Below are positions 17,313 to 26,328 of a stretch of 64,000 nt of DNA, piece after piece. Numbering within the stretch: position 1 is the first letter of the stretch; the number at the start of each line of letters is the position of its first letter. The position numbers were made by a program, and so were the translations under genes. Under the pieces are notes generated by a model, which saw only the letters and a list, made by a program, of their open reading frames with translations, did not search any database and was not told where the DNA came from. Source of the stretch: Pseudomonas tolaasii NCPPB 2192 (GTDB lineage Bacteria; Pseudomonadota; Gammaproteobacteria; Pseudomonadales; Pseudomonadaceae); the NCBI RefSeq assembly GCF_002813445.1, contig NZ_PHHD01000001.1, positions 6,728,798 to 6,792,797 on the forward strand, in the 5' to 3' direction.

Positions 17313-18287
17313 TCAGTGAGTGAAGAGTTCGGCCATCGCTTTGAGCCGCTTTTTGTAGATACGCCTGGCCTCCAACGCCTCCTCCAGCGTCACCGCCACA
17401 AACCCCGCCCGCTGATTCGGCTGCATCTGCCCAATCAAGTCCAGGTCCGCACTGATCACCGTGCCAATCATTGCGTAACCGCCCCCCGACACCGCGTCAC
17501 GGTGCAGCACAATTGGCTCCAGCCCCGCCGGCACCTGAATCGAGCCGATGGGGTAGCAACTGTCGACGATGTTCGACGGATCCGACCCTGCCCCAAACGG
17601 CTGCTCCCGTGGCTGAAAGCTCAACGCGCTGCCGCCCTTGAACCGATAGCCAATGCGGTCCGCCTCGGAGCCCACTGTCCAGGGTTCGGCGAAAAAGCTG
17701 CTTTTGGCGGCGTCCGTCAGGCGTTCGTAATACAACCCCGGCACCACGCGCAGGGTCACGTCGCCGCCCACCGAGCGACGCAGTGCCATGGGCAAGCTGT
17801 TACCTGCGCGGCTCTGGCCCCTGGCCTCGCCGATGGGCAATTCATCGCCTTCCTGCAAACGTCGCCCATCGAACCCGCCGACGGCGCCCAGCGTGTAGGT
17901 CGAGCGGCTGCCAAGCACCAGCGGTACATCAATGCCACCGGCCACGGCCAGGTAGGCCCGCGCGCCCGCCAGCGGAAATTCAAACCGCAACACCTGCCCG
18001 GCGCGCACTTGAAAGGCGGTGTCCTGATGCACCACTTCACCGTCCAGGCGCGGTGACATCAACGCGCCGCTGATCGCCACCAGCGCGTCCTGTTTAAATT
18101 CCAGCTCCGGCCCGATCAGCGTGCATTCCAGGCCCGCCGCGCTCACCGGGTTGCCCACCAGATGGTTGGCCGCACTGAGGGCGTATTGGTCCAGCGCGCC
18201 CGACGGCGGAATGCCCAGGTGGTAATAGCCTTCGCGGCCAAGGTCTTGCACCGAGGTGGCGAGGCCGGGTTTGAGCACCTTGATCAT
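17313..18287 (-). CDS. pxpC: 5-oxoprolinase subunit PxpC
   Basis: A 324-residue protein of the biotin-dependent carboxyltransferase (KipA/AHS2) family. It begins MIKVLKPGLATSVQDLGREGYYHLGIPPSGALDQYAL, the family signature, and contains VVPGLYYERL and CYPIGSIQVPAGLEPIVL. With PxpA and PxpB it forms the ATP-dependent prokaryotic 5-oxoprolinase that turns pyroglutamate into glutamate. Its start overlaps the pxpB stop by 4 bases, indicating coupled translation. Confidence 0.92.
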   Translation of the reverse strand: MIKVLKPGLATSVQDLGREGYYHLGIPPSGALDQYALSAANHLVGNPVSAAGLECTLIGPELEFKQDALVAISGALMSPRLDGEVVHQDTAFQVRAGQVLRFEFPLAGARAYLAVAGGIDVPLVLGSRSTYTLGAVGGFDGRRLQEGDELPIGEARGQSRAGNSLPMALRRSVGGDVTLRVVPGLYYERLTDAAKSSFFAEPWTVGSEADRIGYRFKGGSALSFQPREQPFGAGSDPSNIVDSCYPIGSIQVPAGLEPIVLHRDAVSGGGYAMIGTVISADLDLIGQMQPNQRAGFVAVTLEEALEARRIYKKRLKAMAELFTH

Positions 18288-19162
18288 GCCAGCGCCTCCT
18301 GCAGGGTTTTCGGGTAACCGGTGGGGTCGGCGAGAAAGGCGTCGAGGGAAAACTCCACCGGGCGGATGCGCAGGTCGAAACGCCCAGCGTCCACCTCGGC
18401 CACCGCAAGGTCGTAGGCGTCACGGTCCATGGGTTTGAACTGCACGATGTCGCCGGGGCGGAAGAACACCATGTGTTCCTTGAGATAAGCCAGTTGCTGC
18501 GCCGGGTCGTAAATAGGCGCCGGGGTCACGCCGAACATCTGGTAACCGCCCGCGCCGCGCACCGAGTAGATGCAGCCGAAACAGCCGCCATGGCCCAGGG
18601 TCAGTTTGGGGGTGTCGGTGCGTGGGCGCAGGTATTTGGGCACCTGCAACTGCCGTTCACGCTCGACCATCTGGAACATGAAGGGCAGGCCCGCCACAAA
18701 CCCGACCATCGACACAAACCATGGCGCGCCGCTGTGGGCGGCGATAAACGCGTCCACGTCGGCCAGGCCGTTGATGCGCGCGGCGTACTCCAGGTCGGTG
18801 CCCGTGGGGTCTTGATGACGGTCGCGAAAACGCATCAGGGTTTCATGGGTCCACGGGTCGTTGTAGAGCACCGGGATTTCGATGATGCGCGTGTGCAGCG
18901 TGCGCTCGGCCACAGCCTGGGCTTCGGCGCCTTGCACGGCGTCGAGTAACACGTGGGGCGCGATGCGGTCAGGGTCGAAACGAATCTGGAAGGACGCATT
19001 GGCCAGGCACACATCCAGCACGCCCTCCAGGGCCAGACGCTCCACGGCGCGGGTCACGGCCATGCCCTTGAAAAACGCCTCCAGGGACATGCTGTCGCTG
19101 ACCTCGGCAAACAGGTGTTCATCACCGCCGAAGCTGTAGCGAATGGGGGACATTTGAGCCAT
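18284..19162 (-). CDS. pxpB: 5-oxoprolinase subunit PxpB
   Basis: A 292-residue KipI/AHS1 family protein. It starts MAQMSPIRYSFGGDEHLFAEVSD with AGAGGA upstream. The late signature LTLGHGGCFGCIYSVRGAGGYQMFGVTPAPIYDP is present. The family Pro/Gly-rich segment PWFVSMVGFVAGLPFMF is typical of PxpB. It is the middle gene of pxpABC, overlaps pxpC by 4 bases and lies 55 bases after pxpA. Confidence 0.9.
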   Translation of the reverse strand: MAQMSPIRYSFGGDEHLFAEVSDSMSLEAFFKGMAVTRAVERLALEGVLDVCLANASFQIRFDPDRIAPHVLLDAVQGAEAQAVAERTLHTRIIEIPVLYNDPWTHETLMRFRDRHQDPTGTDLEYAARINGLADVDAFIAAHSGAPWFVSMVGFVAGLPFMFQMVERERQLQVPKYLRPRTDTPKLTLGHGGCFGCIYSVRGAGGYQMFGVTPAPIYDPAQQLAYLKEHMVFFRPGDIVQFKPMDRDAYDLAVAEVDAGRFDLRIRPVEFSLDAFLADPTGYPKTLQEALA

Positions 19163-19217
19163 GTCTGTTCCTCTTGGAATCATTGTAGAAAGGCAGGCAA
19201 AAATTAAGGAATCGATC

Positions 19218-19976
19218 TTATCGGGGTGTGCTGACGGTAATGCCCGCCCGGTCCAACGCTTCGCGGGTGGCTTCCACCAGGTCCAGCGCGCCGGGGGTGT
19301 CGCTGTGCAGGCAGATGGAGTCGAACTCGATCAGCAGGTCTTCGCCTTCCACGGTTCGTACACGCCCGGTCTGACAGGCGCGCAGGACACGCGCCGCCAC
19401 AGTCGCAGGATCCAGCGCCCGCACGTTGCGGGTAAACACGATGGAGCCGCTGAGATCGTACTCACGGTCGGCATAAAACTCGCGCACCACCGGCTGCCCC
19501 AGTTCTTTGGCCACGCGCCAGATTACCGAGTCGGGCATGCAGTACAGCAACAGCGTCGGCTCAATGAGTTGCAGGTTGTGCACCAGCAGCCGCGCGGCCT
19601 CTTCGTCGCGGGCCAGGTGCATGTAGAGCGCGCCGTGGGGTTTGATGTGTTGCAGGTTCATGCCCTGGGCGCGGGCGATTTCACGCAGGGCGCCGAGTTG
19701 GTAGAGCATGTCGTCCACCAGCTCCTGCGCCGGTGCATTGATGTGTCGACGACCAAACCCTACCAGGTCACGAAAGCCTGGGTGCGCGCCGATGGCGACG
19801 CCCAATTGCTTGGCGCGCTCGACCGTGCGGCGCATGGTGCCGGGGTCACCGGCATGGAAGCCGGTGGCGATATTGGCCGAGCTGATATGGGCCATCAGTT
19901 CGGCGTCTACGCCGTCGCCGATGGTCCAGGGGCCGAAGCTTTCGCCCATGTCTGAATTGAAATCCACTGCCTGCAT
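19218..19976 (-). CDS. pxpA: 5-oxoprolinase subunit PxpA (LamB/YcsF)
   Basis: A 252-residue LamB/YcsF family protein. It begins MQAVDFNSDMGESFGPW, with the metal-site Asp typical of the family, then ISSANIATGFHAGDPGTMRRTVERA and IKPHGALYMHLA. It is the first gene of pxpABC. The usual adjacent transporter gene is missing. A divergent LysR gene at 20198 is the probable regulator, and a family C repeat lies in the shared promoter region. Confidence 0.92.
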   Translation of the reverse strand: MQAVDFNSDMGESFGPWTIGDGVDAELMAHISSANIATGFHAGDPGTMRRTVERAKQLGVAIGAHPGFRDLVGFGRRHINAPAQELVDDMLYQLGALREIARAQGMNLQHIKPHGALYMHLARDEEAARLLVHNLQLIEPTLLLYCMPDSVIWRVAKELGQPVVREFYADREYDLSGSIVFTRNVRALDPATVAARVLRACQTGRVRTVEGEDLLIEFDSICLHSDTPGALDLVEATREALDRAGITVSTPR

Positions 19977-20084
19977 CGAACGGCTCCGCCAAAAAAGTGA
20001 TGGCTGAAAGTAGGCTGCGGCTTGACCCCTTGGGAAGATCTATTATCAGATGACCCATCTTCTGAAAAACAGATACCTTAAGAT

Positions 20085-20185
20085 CGTTCCCACGCTCAGC
20101 GTGGGAATGCCGGCCGGGACGCTCCGCGTCCCAAAGCGTGACGCGGAGCGTCACAAGATGCATTCCCACGCAGAGCGTGGGAACG
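20085..20185. repeat. Family C palindromic repeat (copy 1)
   Basis: CGTTCCCACGCTCAGCGTGGG at the left and CCCACGCAGAGCGTGGGAACG at the right are inverted. Between them are two further GC-rich palindromes (GGGACGCTCCGCGTCCC and GTGACGCGGAGCGTCAC). The same element recurs at 47721-47833. This copy fills most of the space between divergent pxpA and a LysR gene. Confidence 0.85.
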
Positions 20186-20197
20186 AGTGGAGTGTGT

Positions 20198-21115
20198 ATG
20201 TCATTAACGTTGCGCCAGGTGCGTTACTTCATCGCCACCGCCGAGATCGGCCAGATTTCCCAGGCCGCGATTCACCTGAATATCTCCCAGTCGGCGGTGA
20301 CCACGGCGATCAAGGAACTGGAAGCCATGCTTGGCGTGCAGCTGTTTGTGCGTTCAGCCCAGGGCATGAACCTGACCGACGCCGGGCGGCACTTTCTCAA
20401 CCGCGCCTACGTGATCGCGCGCAGTGTGGAAGACGCGCTCAACAGCCCCCTGCCCGACTACCGCGCCAGTGGCGTGTTGCGGGTGGCGGCCAGCTACACG
20501 GTGTTGGGTTATTTCCTGCCCCACCACCTGCAACGCATGGAGCACTGGCACCCGGACGTGACCATCGAGGTGTTCGAGCAGGAACGCCAGGCCATCGAGC
20601 ATGGCTTGCTCGACGGTCAGTTCGACATGGCCGTGGTGCTCACCGCCAACCTCACTCACCCGGATATCGTCTCGGAAATCCTGTTCAACTCCGAACGCCG
20701 CCTGTGGCTGCCCAGCCATCACCCTTTGTGCGAGCGCGGCGCCGTGAGCCTGGCGGATGTGGCGCAGGAGCCCTACATCCTGCTCACCGTCGATGAAGCC
20801 GAACACAGCGCCATGCGCTATTGGGAACAGGCCGGGCAGACACCCCATGTGCGGCTGCGCACCAGCTCGGTGGAAGCCGTGCGCAGCATGGTCGCCAATG
20901 GCAGCGGCGTGGCGATTCTGTCGGACCTGGTGCACCGGCCCTGGTCCCTTGAAGGCAAGCGCATCGAAACCCTGACGGTTACCGACCCGGTCACACCCAT
21001 GAGCGTCGGCCTGGCCTGGCACCGCGAACGCACGTTTACCCCGGCGATGCAGGCGTTTCGGGATTACTTCCACGACGCGTTTCTCGCGCCGCAGCAGCTG
21101 TCGGCACGGCGTTAA
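20198..21115 (+). CDS. LysR family regulator (divergent from pxpABC)
   Basis: A 305-residue LysR protein starting MSLTLRQVRYFIATAEIGQISQAAIHLNISQSAVTTAIKELEAMLG; the helix-turn-helix spans about 5-60. The longer frame to 20138 is inside the family C repeat and is rejected. A substrate-binding domain follows with the effector pocket ending SVEAVRSMVANGSGVAILSD. It is divergent from pxpA, so it likely controls 5-oxoproline use, possibly with another inducer. Confidence 0.9.
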   Translation: MSLTLRQVRYFIATAEIGQISQAAIHLNISQSAVTTAIKELEAMLGVQLFVRSAQGMNLTDAGRHFLNRAYVIARSVEDALNSPLPDYRASGVLRVAASYTVLGYFLPHHLQRMEHWHPDVTIEVFEQERQAIEHGLLDGQFDMAVVLTANLTHPDIVSEILFNSERRLWLPSHHPLCERGAVSLADVAQEPYILLTVDEAEHSAMRYWEQAGQTPHVRLRTSSVEAVRSMVANGSGVAILSDLVHRPWSLEGKRIETLTVTDPVTPMSVGLAWHRERTFTPAMQAFRDYFHDAFLAPQQLSARR

Positions 21116-21132
21116 AAACAAACCCATCCCTG

Positions 21133-21158
21133 CCTGTGGCGAGCGGGCTTGCCACAGG
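21133..21158. repeat. Single REP hairpin, family B
   Basis: CCTGTGGC and GCCACAGG pair around GAGCGGGCTT, the family B core. It lies between two convergent LysR genes and could serve as a bidirectional terminator. Confidence 0.7.
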
Positions 21159-21178
21159 GAACCTGCTTCCCCTTCACG

Positions 21179-22075
21179 TTACAGGCGTGATTGCAGCGTG
21201 GCCGCCAGCCAGTCCATGAACACCCGCACCCGCAGAGGTAAATGGCGCTGGCCCGCAAACAGCATGGACACGTCCAACGCCGGAGGGACGTAACCGGGCA
21301 ACACTTCCACCAGCTCACCGCTGTCGAGCAACTCGCGTATGCCCAGTATCGGCACCTGAGTGATGCCAAACCCGCCCAGGCAAGCGGCTCTGTAAGCATC
21401 GGTGCTGTTGACTGTGATCCGCCCGGCCATCGGCACCCGCAGCACCTTGTTGCCTTGCACGTATTCAAACCCCGGCGAGCGCGAGCCCAGTGGCCGCACG
21501 TAATGCACCAGATAATGCTGCGCCAGGTCGTCCAGGGTTTCGGGCTTGCCATAGCGCTGAACGTAGCCGGCACTCACACAGTTGATCATCGACAGGCTGC
21601 ACAGCCACCGCGCGACCACCGACTGGTCCGGTTGCGCGCCCACGCGCAGTACGCAGTCGAAGCCTTCGGCAAGCAGGTCCACCTGGCGGTCGGTGCTGCT
21701 GATTTCCAGTTCGATCAGCGGGTGCGCGTCCATGAATTCGGGCAGGCGCGGCAGGATCAATTCCCGCGCCATGACGTGGGGCATGTCGACGCGAATACGC
21801 CCTGTGAGCTGCGCCTCATCCTGGCGAAACAGGCCTTCCAGTTCTTCCATGTGCGCCAGCAAATCCTTGCTGCGCTCGTACAACACGCGCCCGTCCTGGG
21901 TTGCCTGCACTTTGCGCGTGGTGCGCTGCAACAGGCGGGCGCCGAGCAGCTCTTCCAGCGCCTGCACATGCTCGGACACGGTGGAGCGCGGCAGGCCCAG
22001 GCTCTCGCCCGCCTGGGTAAAACTCGACAATTCGGTGACCCGCACGAAGGTGCGCAACAGCTCAAGCTTGTTCAT
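21179..22075 (-). CDS. LysR family regulator (CrgA/YafC-like)
   Basis: A 298-residue LysR protein starting MNKLELLRTFVRVTELSSFTQAGESLGLPRSTVSEHVQALEELLG. The ATG at 22075 matches the family start, whereas the frame to 22147 overlaps the SDR promoter. The domain order is helix-turn-helix then substrate-binding domain. It is divergent from the SDR gene at 22179 (103 bases apart), which it probably regulates. Confidence 0.9.
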   Translation of the reverse strand: MNKLELLRTFVRVTELSSFTQAGESLGLPRSTVSEHVQALEELLGARLLQRTTRKVQATQDGRVLYERSKDLLAHMEELEGLFRQDEAQLTGRIRVDMPHVMARELILPRLPEFMDAHPLIELEISSTDRQVDLLAEGFDCVLRVGAQPDQSVVARWLCSLSMINCVSAGYVQRYGKPETLDDLAQHYLVHYVRPLGSRSPGFEYVQGNKVLRVPMAGRITVNSTDAYRAACLGGFGITQVPILGIRELLDSGELVEVLPGYVPPALDVSMLFAGQRHLPLRVRVFMDWLAATLQSRL

Positions 22076-22178
22076 GGATTGTTCGCCTTTTCCGGCCAGT
22101 GATTCCGGCATAGCGCTGTTTATCACGTTATGGACGAATAAATACACTCAGTCCCACGATCAATCCGAGGACTTCACC

Positions 22179-22937
22179 ATGACCCGCAAAATCGCACTCA
22201 TCACCGGCGCCAGCCGCGGCCTGGGCAAAAGCGCCGCACTGCACCTGGCAGCTCAGGGCGTCGACATCATCGGCACTTACCACAGCGCAGCCACCGAGGC
22301 GCAAGCCGTGGTCGCGCAGATTGAAGCCCTGGGTGGCCGCGCCGCCATGCTGCAACTGGATGTGAGCCAGAGTGCCCGCTTCGATCATTTCGTCAGCGAA
22401 GTCGCCGGCGTGCTCAAGGATGTTTTCGCACAGGACCACTTCAATTTTCTGATCAACAACGCCGGCATCGGCGCCCACGCCAGCTTTGCCGACACCACCG
22501 AGGCACAGTTCGACCAACTGGTGGCGATCCACTTCAAGGCGCCGTTTTTCCTCACGCAAAAGCTGCTGCCATTGATCAGCGATGGCGGGCGCATCATCAA
22601 TATTTCCAGCGGTCTGGCGCGGTTCAGCCGGCCGGGTTACTCGGCGTATGCCTCGATGAAAGGCGCGGTGGAAGTGCTGTCGCGCTACCAGGCCAGGGAA
22701 CTGGGCCCACGCGGCATCAGCGTCAACACCCTGGCACCCGGCGCGATTGCCACCGACTTCAGCGGCGGCGTGGTGCGCGACAACCCGGATGTGAATGCGA
22801 TGGTGGCCAACAATACCGCCCTGGGCCGCGCCGGTTTGCCGGACGACATTGGCGGCGCCATCTCAACGCTGCTGGCCGACGGCAGCCACTGGATCACCGG
22901 GCAACGCATCGAAGCCTCAGGCGGCATGTTTCTTTAA
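22179..22937 (+). CDS. SDR family NAD(P)-dependent oxidoreductase
   Basis: A 252-residue classical short-chain dehydrogenase. It has a Rossmann motif TGASRGLG (residue 10 on), a downstream NNAGIG, catalytic Ser in NISSGLARFSRPG, and YSAYASMKGA with the YxxxK pair. The segment APGAIATDFSGG is usual for the family. The substrate is unknown. GAGG precedes the ATG. It is paired with the divergent LysR at 21179-22075. Confidence 0.9.
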   Translation: MTRKIALITGASRGLGKSAALHLAAQGVDIIGTYHSAATEAQAVVAQIEALGGRAAMLQLDVSQSARFDHFVSEVAGVLKDVFAQDHFNFLINNAGIGAHASFADTTEAQFDQLVAIHFKAPFFLTQKLLPLISDGGRIINISSGLARFSRPGYSAYASMKGAVEVLSRYQARELGPRGISVNTLAPGAIATDFSGGVVRDNPDVNAMVANNTALGRAGLPDDIGGAISTLLADGSHWITGQRIEASGGMFL

Positions 22938-22987
22938 ACATTCTGCGTTAGCATTCATGCCCTCAGATCACTGACAGGCAACCACTC

Positions 22988-23893
22988 ATGAGTTTTGATC
23001 CAGGTTTGGCCGGCGGCATGGGCGTTTTGGCGGCAGTGGTGGACTGTGGCAGCTTTGCCCGCGCCGCCGACAGCCTGGACATGACGCCCTCGGGCGTGAG
23101 CCGCGCCATTTCCCGCCTGGAAAAACGACTGGGAATCCGCCTGTTCGACCGCACCACGCGCTCGGTGCAACTGACCGACGAGGGGCGCCGTTTCTATGAG
23201 GAAATCGCCCCGCTGCTCGCCGGTCTCGAAGAGGCCGCCAACTCGGCGGCCGACAGCGCCCTCACCGTGCGCGGGCGTTTGCGGGTGAATATCGACCCGT
23301 ACTTTTCCCGGCTGGTGCTGGGCCCGGTGCTCGGCGAGTTCATGCGCCGCTACCCGCAACTGCAACTGGACCTGCATACCCGCGACCAACTTGGCGACCT
23401 GGTGGCCGACGGTTTCGACCTGGCCATCCGCTTCGGCATTCCGCAATCCTCATCGCTGATCGCGCGCAAATTGATGGAAGTGCGCGTGCTCACCGTCGCC
23501 TCCCCCGCCTACCTTGAACACTACGGCAGGCCTGCCGTGCCGCAGGACCTGGAAAGCGGGCACATGTGCCTGGACTTTCGCGACTCGCAAACCGGCCGCC
23601 CGTTTGCCTGGGAATTCCACCGCCCCGGCGAACAAATCACCGTGCGCACCAGTGGCCGCCTGGTGGTCAACGACGCCAGCACCTTGTACAGCGTGTGTGA
23701 ACACGGGCATGCGGTGGCGCAGATGCTTGACCTGGGCCTGACGCCGGCACTGAAAGCCGGCGGCTTGGTGGAGTTGTTTCCGGACTGGCCCGACGAGCGT
23801 TTTCCGTTGTACGCCTACTACCCGTCGCGGCATTTGCCCGCCGCCAAGGTGCGGGCGTTTCTGGATTTCGTCGCCTCGCTCAAGCTTGACTAG
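22988..23893 (+). CDS. LysR family regulator
   Basis: A 301-residue LysR protein. The helix-turn-helix is at about 10-60 (GSFARAADSLDMTPSGVSRAISRLEKRLGIRLFDRTTRSVQLTDEG), followed by a substrate-binding domain. It lies 50 bases downstream of the SDR gene on the same strand and overlaps the convergent PACE gene by 14 bases at its 3' end. It belongs to the class that regulates oxidoreductases, but its target is not evident. Confidence 0.88.
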   Translation: MSFDPGLAGGMGVLAAVVDCGSFARAADSLDMTPSGVSRAISRLEKRLGIRLFDRTTRSVQLTDEGRRFYEEIAPLLAGLEEAANSAADSALTVRGRLRVNIDPYFSRLVLGPVLGEFMRRYPQLQLDLHTRDQLGDLVADGFDLAIRFGIPQSSSLIARKLMEVRVLTVASPAYLEHYGRPAVPQDLESGHMCLDFRDSQTGRPFAWEFHRPGEQITVRTSGRLVVNDASTLYSVCEHGHAVAQMLDLGLTPALKAGGLVELFPDWPDERFPLYAYYPSRHLPAAKVRAFLDFVASLKLD

Positions 23894-24353
23894 GCAGGCG
23901 TTGCTGTACGATTTTTTCCCGAATCACGTCGTACCCCCAGTGATACACATAGGTGTAGGGCAGGAAAAACAGCAACACGCCGATGTCGAGGATAAACGCC
24001 TGCATCAGGCTGATGTTCATCCAGGCCGCGATCAACGGCACGGCAACGAGGATGAGTCCACCTTCAAACATCAACGCATGCAACACGCGAGTCCACACGC
24101 CGCCGGACAATTGCAGGCGGACTTTCAGGCGGTCAAACAAACTGTTGAAAATAATGTTCCAGGTCAGCGCCAGCAGGCTGAGCCCCAGGGTTACCGCGCC
24201 CATTTCCAAAGCAGGGCGACCGGTGATCCACACCAACAACGGCGTGCAGATCAACAAGGCCAGCCCTTCAAACCCCAGGGCTTGGCCAACACGTTCAGTA
24301 ATCGACTTGGTAGGGTTCATAACCCGTGCTCCGTGAGTGACGATGGTTGCCAT
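23880..24353 (-). CDS. PACE family efflux transporter (copy 1)
   Basis: A small inner-membrane protein (157 residues from 24353) with two tandem bacterial transmembrane pair units: ERVGQALGFEGLALLICTPLLVWITG with TLGLSLLALTWNIIFNSLFD, and RVLHALMFEGGLILVAVPLIAAWMN with AFILDIGVLLFFLPYTYVYHWGYD. Paired acidic and Trp residues match AceI-type proteins that expel chlorhexidine-like biocides or polyamines. The start is uncertain: ATG 24353 has GAGAGGG five bases upstream, while ATG 24320 gives a start closer to family length. It is divergent from a LysR gene, the standard PACE arrangement. Confidence 0.85.
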   Translation of the reverse strand: MATIVTHGARVMNPTKSITERVGQALGFEGLALLICTPLLVWITGRPALEMGAVTLGLSLLALTWNIIFNSLFDRLKVRLQLSGGVWTRVLHALMFEGGLILVAVPLIAAWMNISLMQAFILDIGVLLFFLPYTYVYHWGYDVIREKIVQQRLPSQA

Positions 24354-24409
24354 CATTACCCTCTCGATCGATACTTCATAACTAATAACCATCGACCAAG
24401 GCGATAGTC

Positions 24410-25267
24410 ATGGCCTCAAACGAAGTGCTGCAGGCGTTTGTGCAGGCAGCCACCCAAGGCTCGTTTTCTGCGGCGGCGCGCAAACTGGGCAAAAGCCAGT
24501 CCACGGTCAGCGCGGCCGTGGCGAGCCTGGAGATTGATCTGGATGTGGAGCTGTTCGACCGCAGCAGCCGCAAACCCACCCTCACTCCCGCCGGGCATGT
24601 GTTGCTGCAGCGCGCCGAGCAGGTGCTGGAGGCCAGCAGCCGGCTGGAGTTGGCGGCGAGCCAGTTGTCCCGGGGGCTGGAACCCAGGTTGACCATCGCC
24701 ATGTCGGACACCTACCAGTCCGACCGCTTTGAAATCGCCCTCAAAGCCTTCGAGCAGCGCTACCCGGACCTGGAGCTGGAGTGCCTGATCGCCGAATGCG
24801 AAGACTTGATTGCCCTGGTGCAGAGTGGCCGCGCGCAAATCGCCTTTATCGAAAAGCAGGACGTCTACCCGCCCGACCTCACCGGCGCACCGGTGGAGGA
24901 ACGCACGGAAATCGCGTTGTTCGTTGCACCGAAACACCCGCTGGCGAGCCTGAAAAATATTTCGGCCGACACCCTGCAACAGCACCGCGAACTGCGCCTG
25001 GCCAGCATCATCAACCCGACGGAAACGCGCCCCACCGGCCGGGTGTGGTCGGCGCCGAGTTATTTGATGCTGATGGAAATGGCTCAGTTGGGGTTTGGCT
25101 GGGCACCGATTCCGCGCTGGCTGGTGGAACGTTTTGGCGGCGGGCATCTGGTGGAACTCAAGGCCCGCAGCTGGCCGCGCTCGGTGGCGGTGGATGCGCT
25201 GTGGTCACGGCACCACCCGCCGGGGCCGGCGGGGAGTTGGTTATTGGCCAAGATGCTCGAAGGATGA
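24410..25267 (+). CDS. LysR family regulator of PACE copy 1
   Basis: A 285-residue LysR protein (MASNEVLQAFVQAATQGSFSAAARKLGKSQSTVSAAVASLEIDLD). It is divergent from the PACE gene, with start codons 57 bases apart. The helix-turn-helix shows GSFSAAAR and LGK, which it shares with the LysR at 36038-36913 beside the second PACE gene. This points to a duplicated regulator-transporter pair. It probably induces the PACE gene in response to its substrate. Confidence 0.9.
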   Translation: MASNEVLQAFVQAATQGSFSAAARKLGKSQSTVSAAVASLEIDLDVELFDRSSRKPTLTPAGHVLLQRAEQVLEASSRLELAASQLSRGLEPRLTIAMSDTYQSDRFEIALKAFEQRYPDLELECLIAECEDLIALVQSGRAQIAFIEKQDVYPPDLTGAPVEERTEIALFVAPKHPLASLKNISADTLQQHRELRLASIINPTETRPTGRVWSAPSYLMLMEMAQLGFGWAPIPRWLVERFGGGHLVELKARSWPRSVAVDALWSRHHPPGPAGSWLLAKMLEG

Positions 25268-25278
25268 CTGATCAAACC

Positions 25279-25380
25279 TGTGGGAACTGGCTTGTGTGGG
25301 AGCTGGCTTGCCTGCGATGCAGACACCTCGGTGTTTCAGATGTACCGAGGTGATGCCATCGCAGGCAAGCCAGCTCCCAT
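25279..25380. repeat. REPIN, family A copy 5, with a duplicated half arm
   Basis: An extra partial arm (TGTGGGAACTGGCTTG, 25279-25294) directly precedes a full doublet at 25295-25380. The right arm ends CAGCTCCCAT. The element overlaps the last codons of the minus-strand LysR gene that ends at 25336. Confidence 0.85.
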
Positions 25381-26217
25381 ATATGAAAGCTGCGGCGGAC
25401 GATTGTTTTGAAAGTATTCGTGCAAGGCGCGCAGTGCGGGTAACTCCAGGGCCTGCGCGGCAAAACACAGGCCCACCCGACGCGTCGGCGCGGGCAAATG
25501 CCACTCGCGGATCACTACGCCGGCACGCTCGGCCGCCATCGACTGCGGCAACATCGCCACCCCCACTCCGGCAGCCACCATGTGCAGGGCTTGGGTCAAC
25601 GACCCGGCATGCCCGGCCACCGCTTGCGGCGAGCGGCCATACAGCGCCATCAGACGCTGATGGGAATCGTGTTGCGGGCAGGTGATCCAGTCTTCAATCG
25701 GCGCCCACGCCTGCTCCTTGCCTGCCAGCGCCATGGGATGCGCCTGGGGCAGCGCCATCACGTAGGACTCTTCCCAAAGCGGCAGGAATAATTCGTCCTC
25801 GCAGCACATTTCCTCCACCGCCAGACGGCCTTGCCCTTCACAGCCCTCCTGCAAGGTCAGCAGCAAACCCGGCAGCCCCTGGTGCGCCATGCGCAGGAAC
25901 GTTTCGATCTGGCTGTCGGCAATATCACCTTCCACGCCCAGCTCCAGGGCGATGCGGTTTTCGCGTCCGCGAAACAGCCGGCTCAGCGCCTCCGCTTCGG
26001 CCACCATGCGCCGTGCTTGCGGGTACAGCACCCGCGCTTCGGCGCTCACCTCCACACCTCGCGGCTGACGCACAAACAGCGCCACGCCCAGCTCGTCTTC
26101 CAACTGCTTGATGGTCACCGACAAGGTCGGCTGGCTGATAAACAAACGCTGGGCCGCCCCGGTGATATTGCGTTCTTCGAACACTGCGAGAAAGGCTTTG
26201 AGGTGACGCACATCCAT
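25336..26217 (-). CDS. LysR family regulator with repeat-encoded C-terminus
   Basis: A 293-residue LysR protein (MDVRHLKAFLAVFEERNITGAAQRLFISQPTLSVTIKQLEDELGVALFVRQPRG, CysB/CynR-like helix-turn-helix). The final residues, MGAGLPAMASPRYI, are translated from the REPIN at 25279-25380, so its original 3' end has been replaced or extended by the repeat. Translation stops inside the element. It is divergent from the SDR gene at 26329, which it probably controls. Confidence 0.85.
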   Translation of the reverse strand: MDVRHLKAFLAVFEERNITGAAQRLFISQPTLSVTIKQLEDELGVALFVRQPRGVEVSAEARVLYPQARRMVAEAEALSRLFRGRENRIALELGVEGDIADSQIETFLRMAHQGLPGLLLTLQEGCEGQGRLAVEEMCCEDELFLPLWEESYVMALPQAHPMALAGKEQAWAPIEDWITCPQHDSHQRLMALYGRSPQAVAGHAGSLTQALHMVAAGVGVAMLPQSMAAERAGVVIREWHLPAPTRRVGLCFAAQALELPALRALHEYFQNNRPPQLSYMGAGLPAMASPRYI

Positions 26218-26328
26218 AGCTAGATCCGATGGCAGACAGAGAAATAAGGCATTTTTCAGCCTTGGCGGGGGTCAATATACTGCGATCACGATCCCGTTAT
26301 CGATTTTTCTTATTCCAGGAGTGCATGT

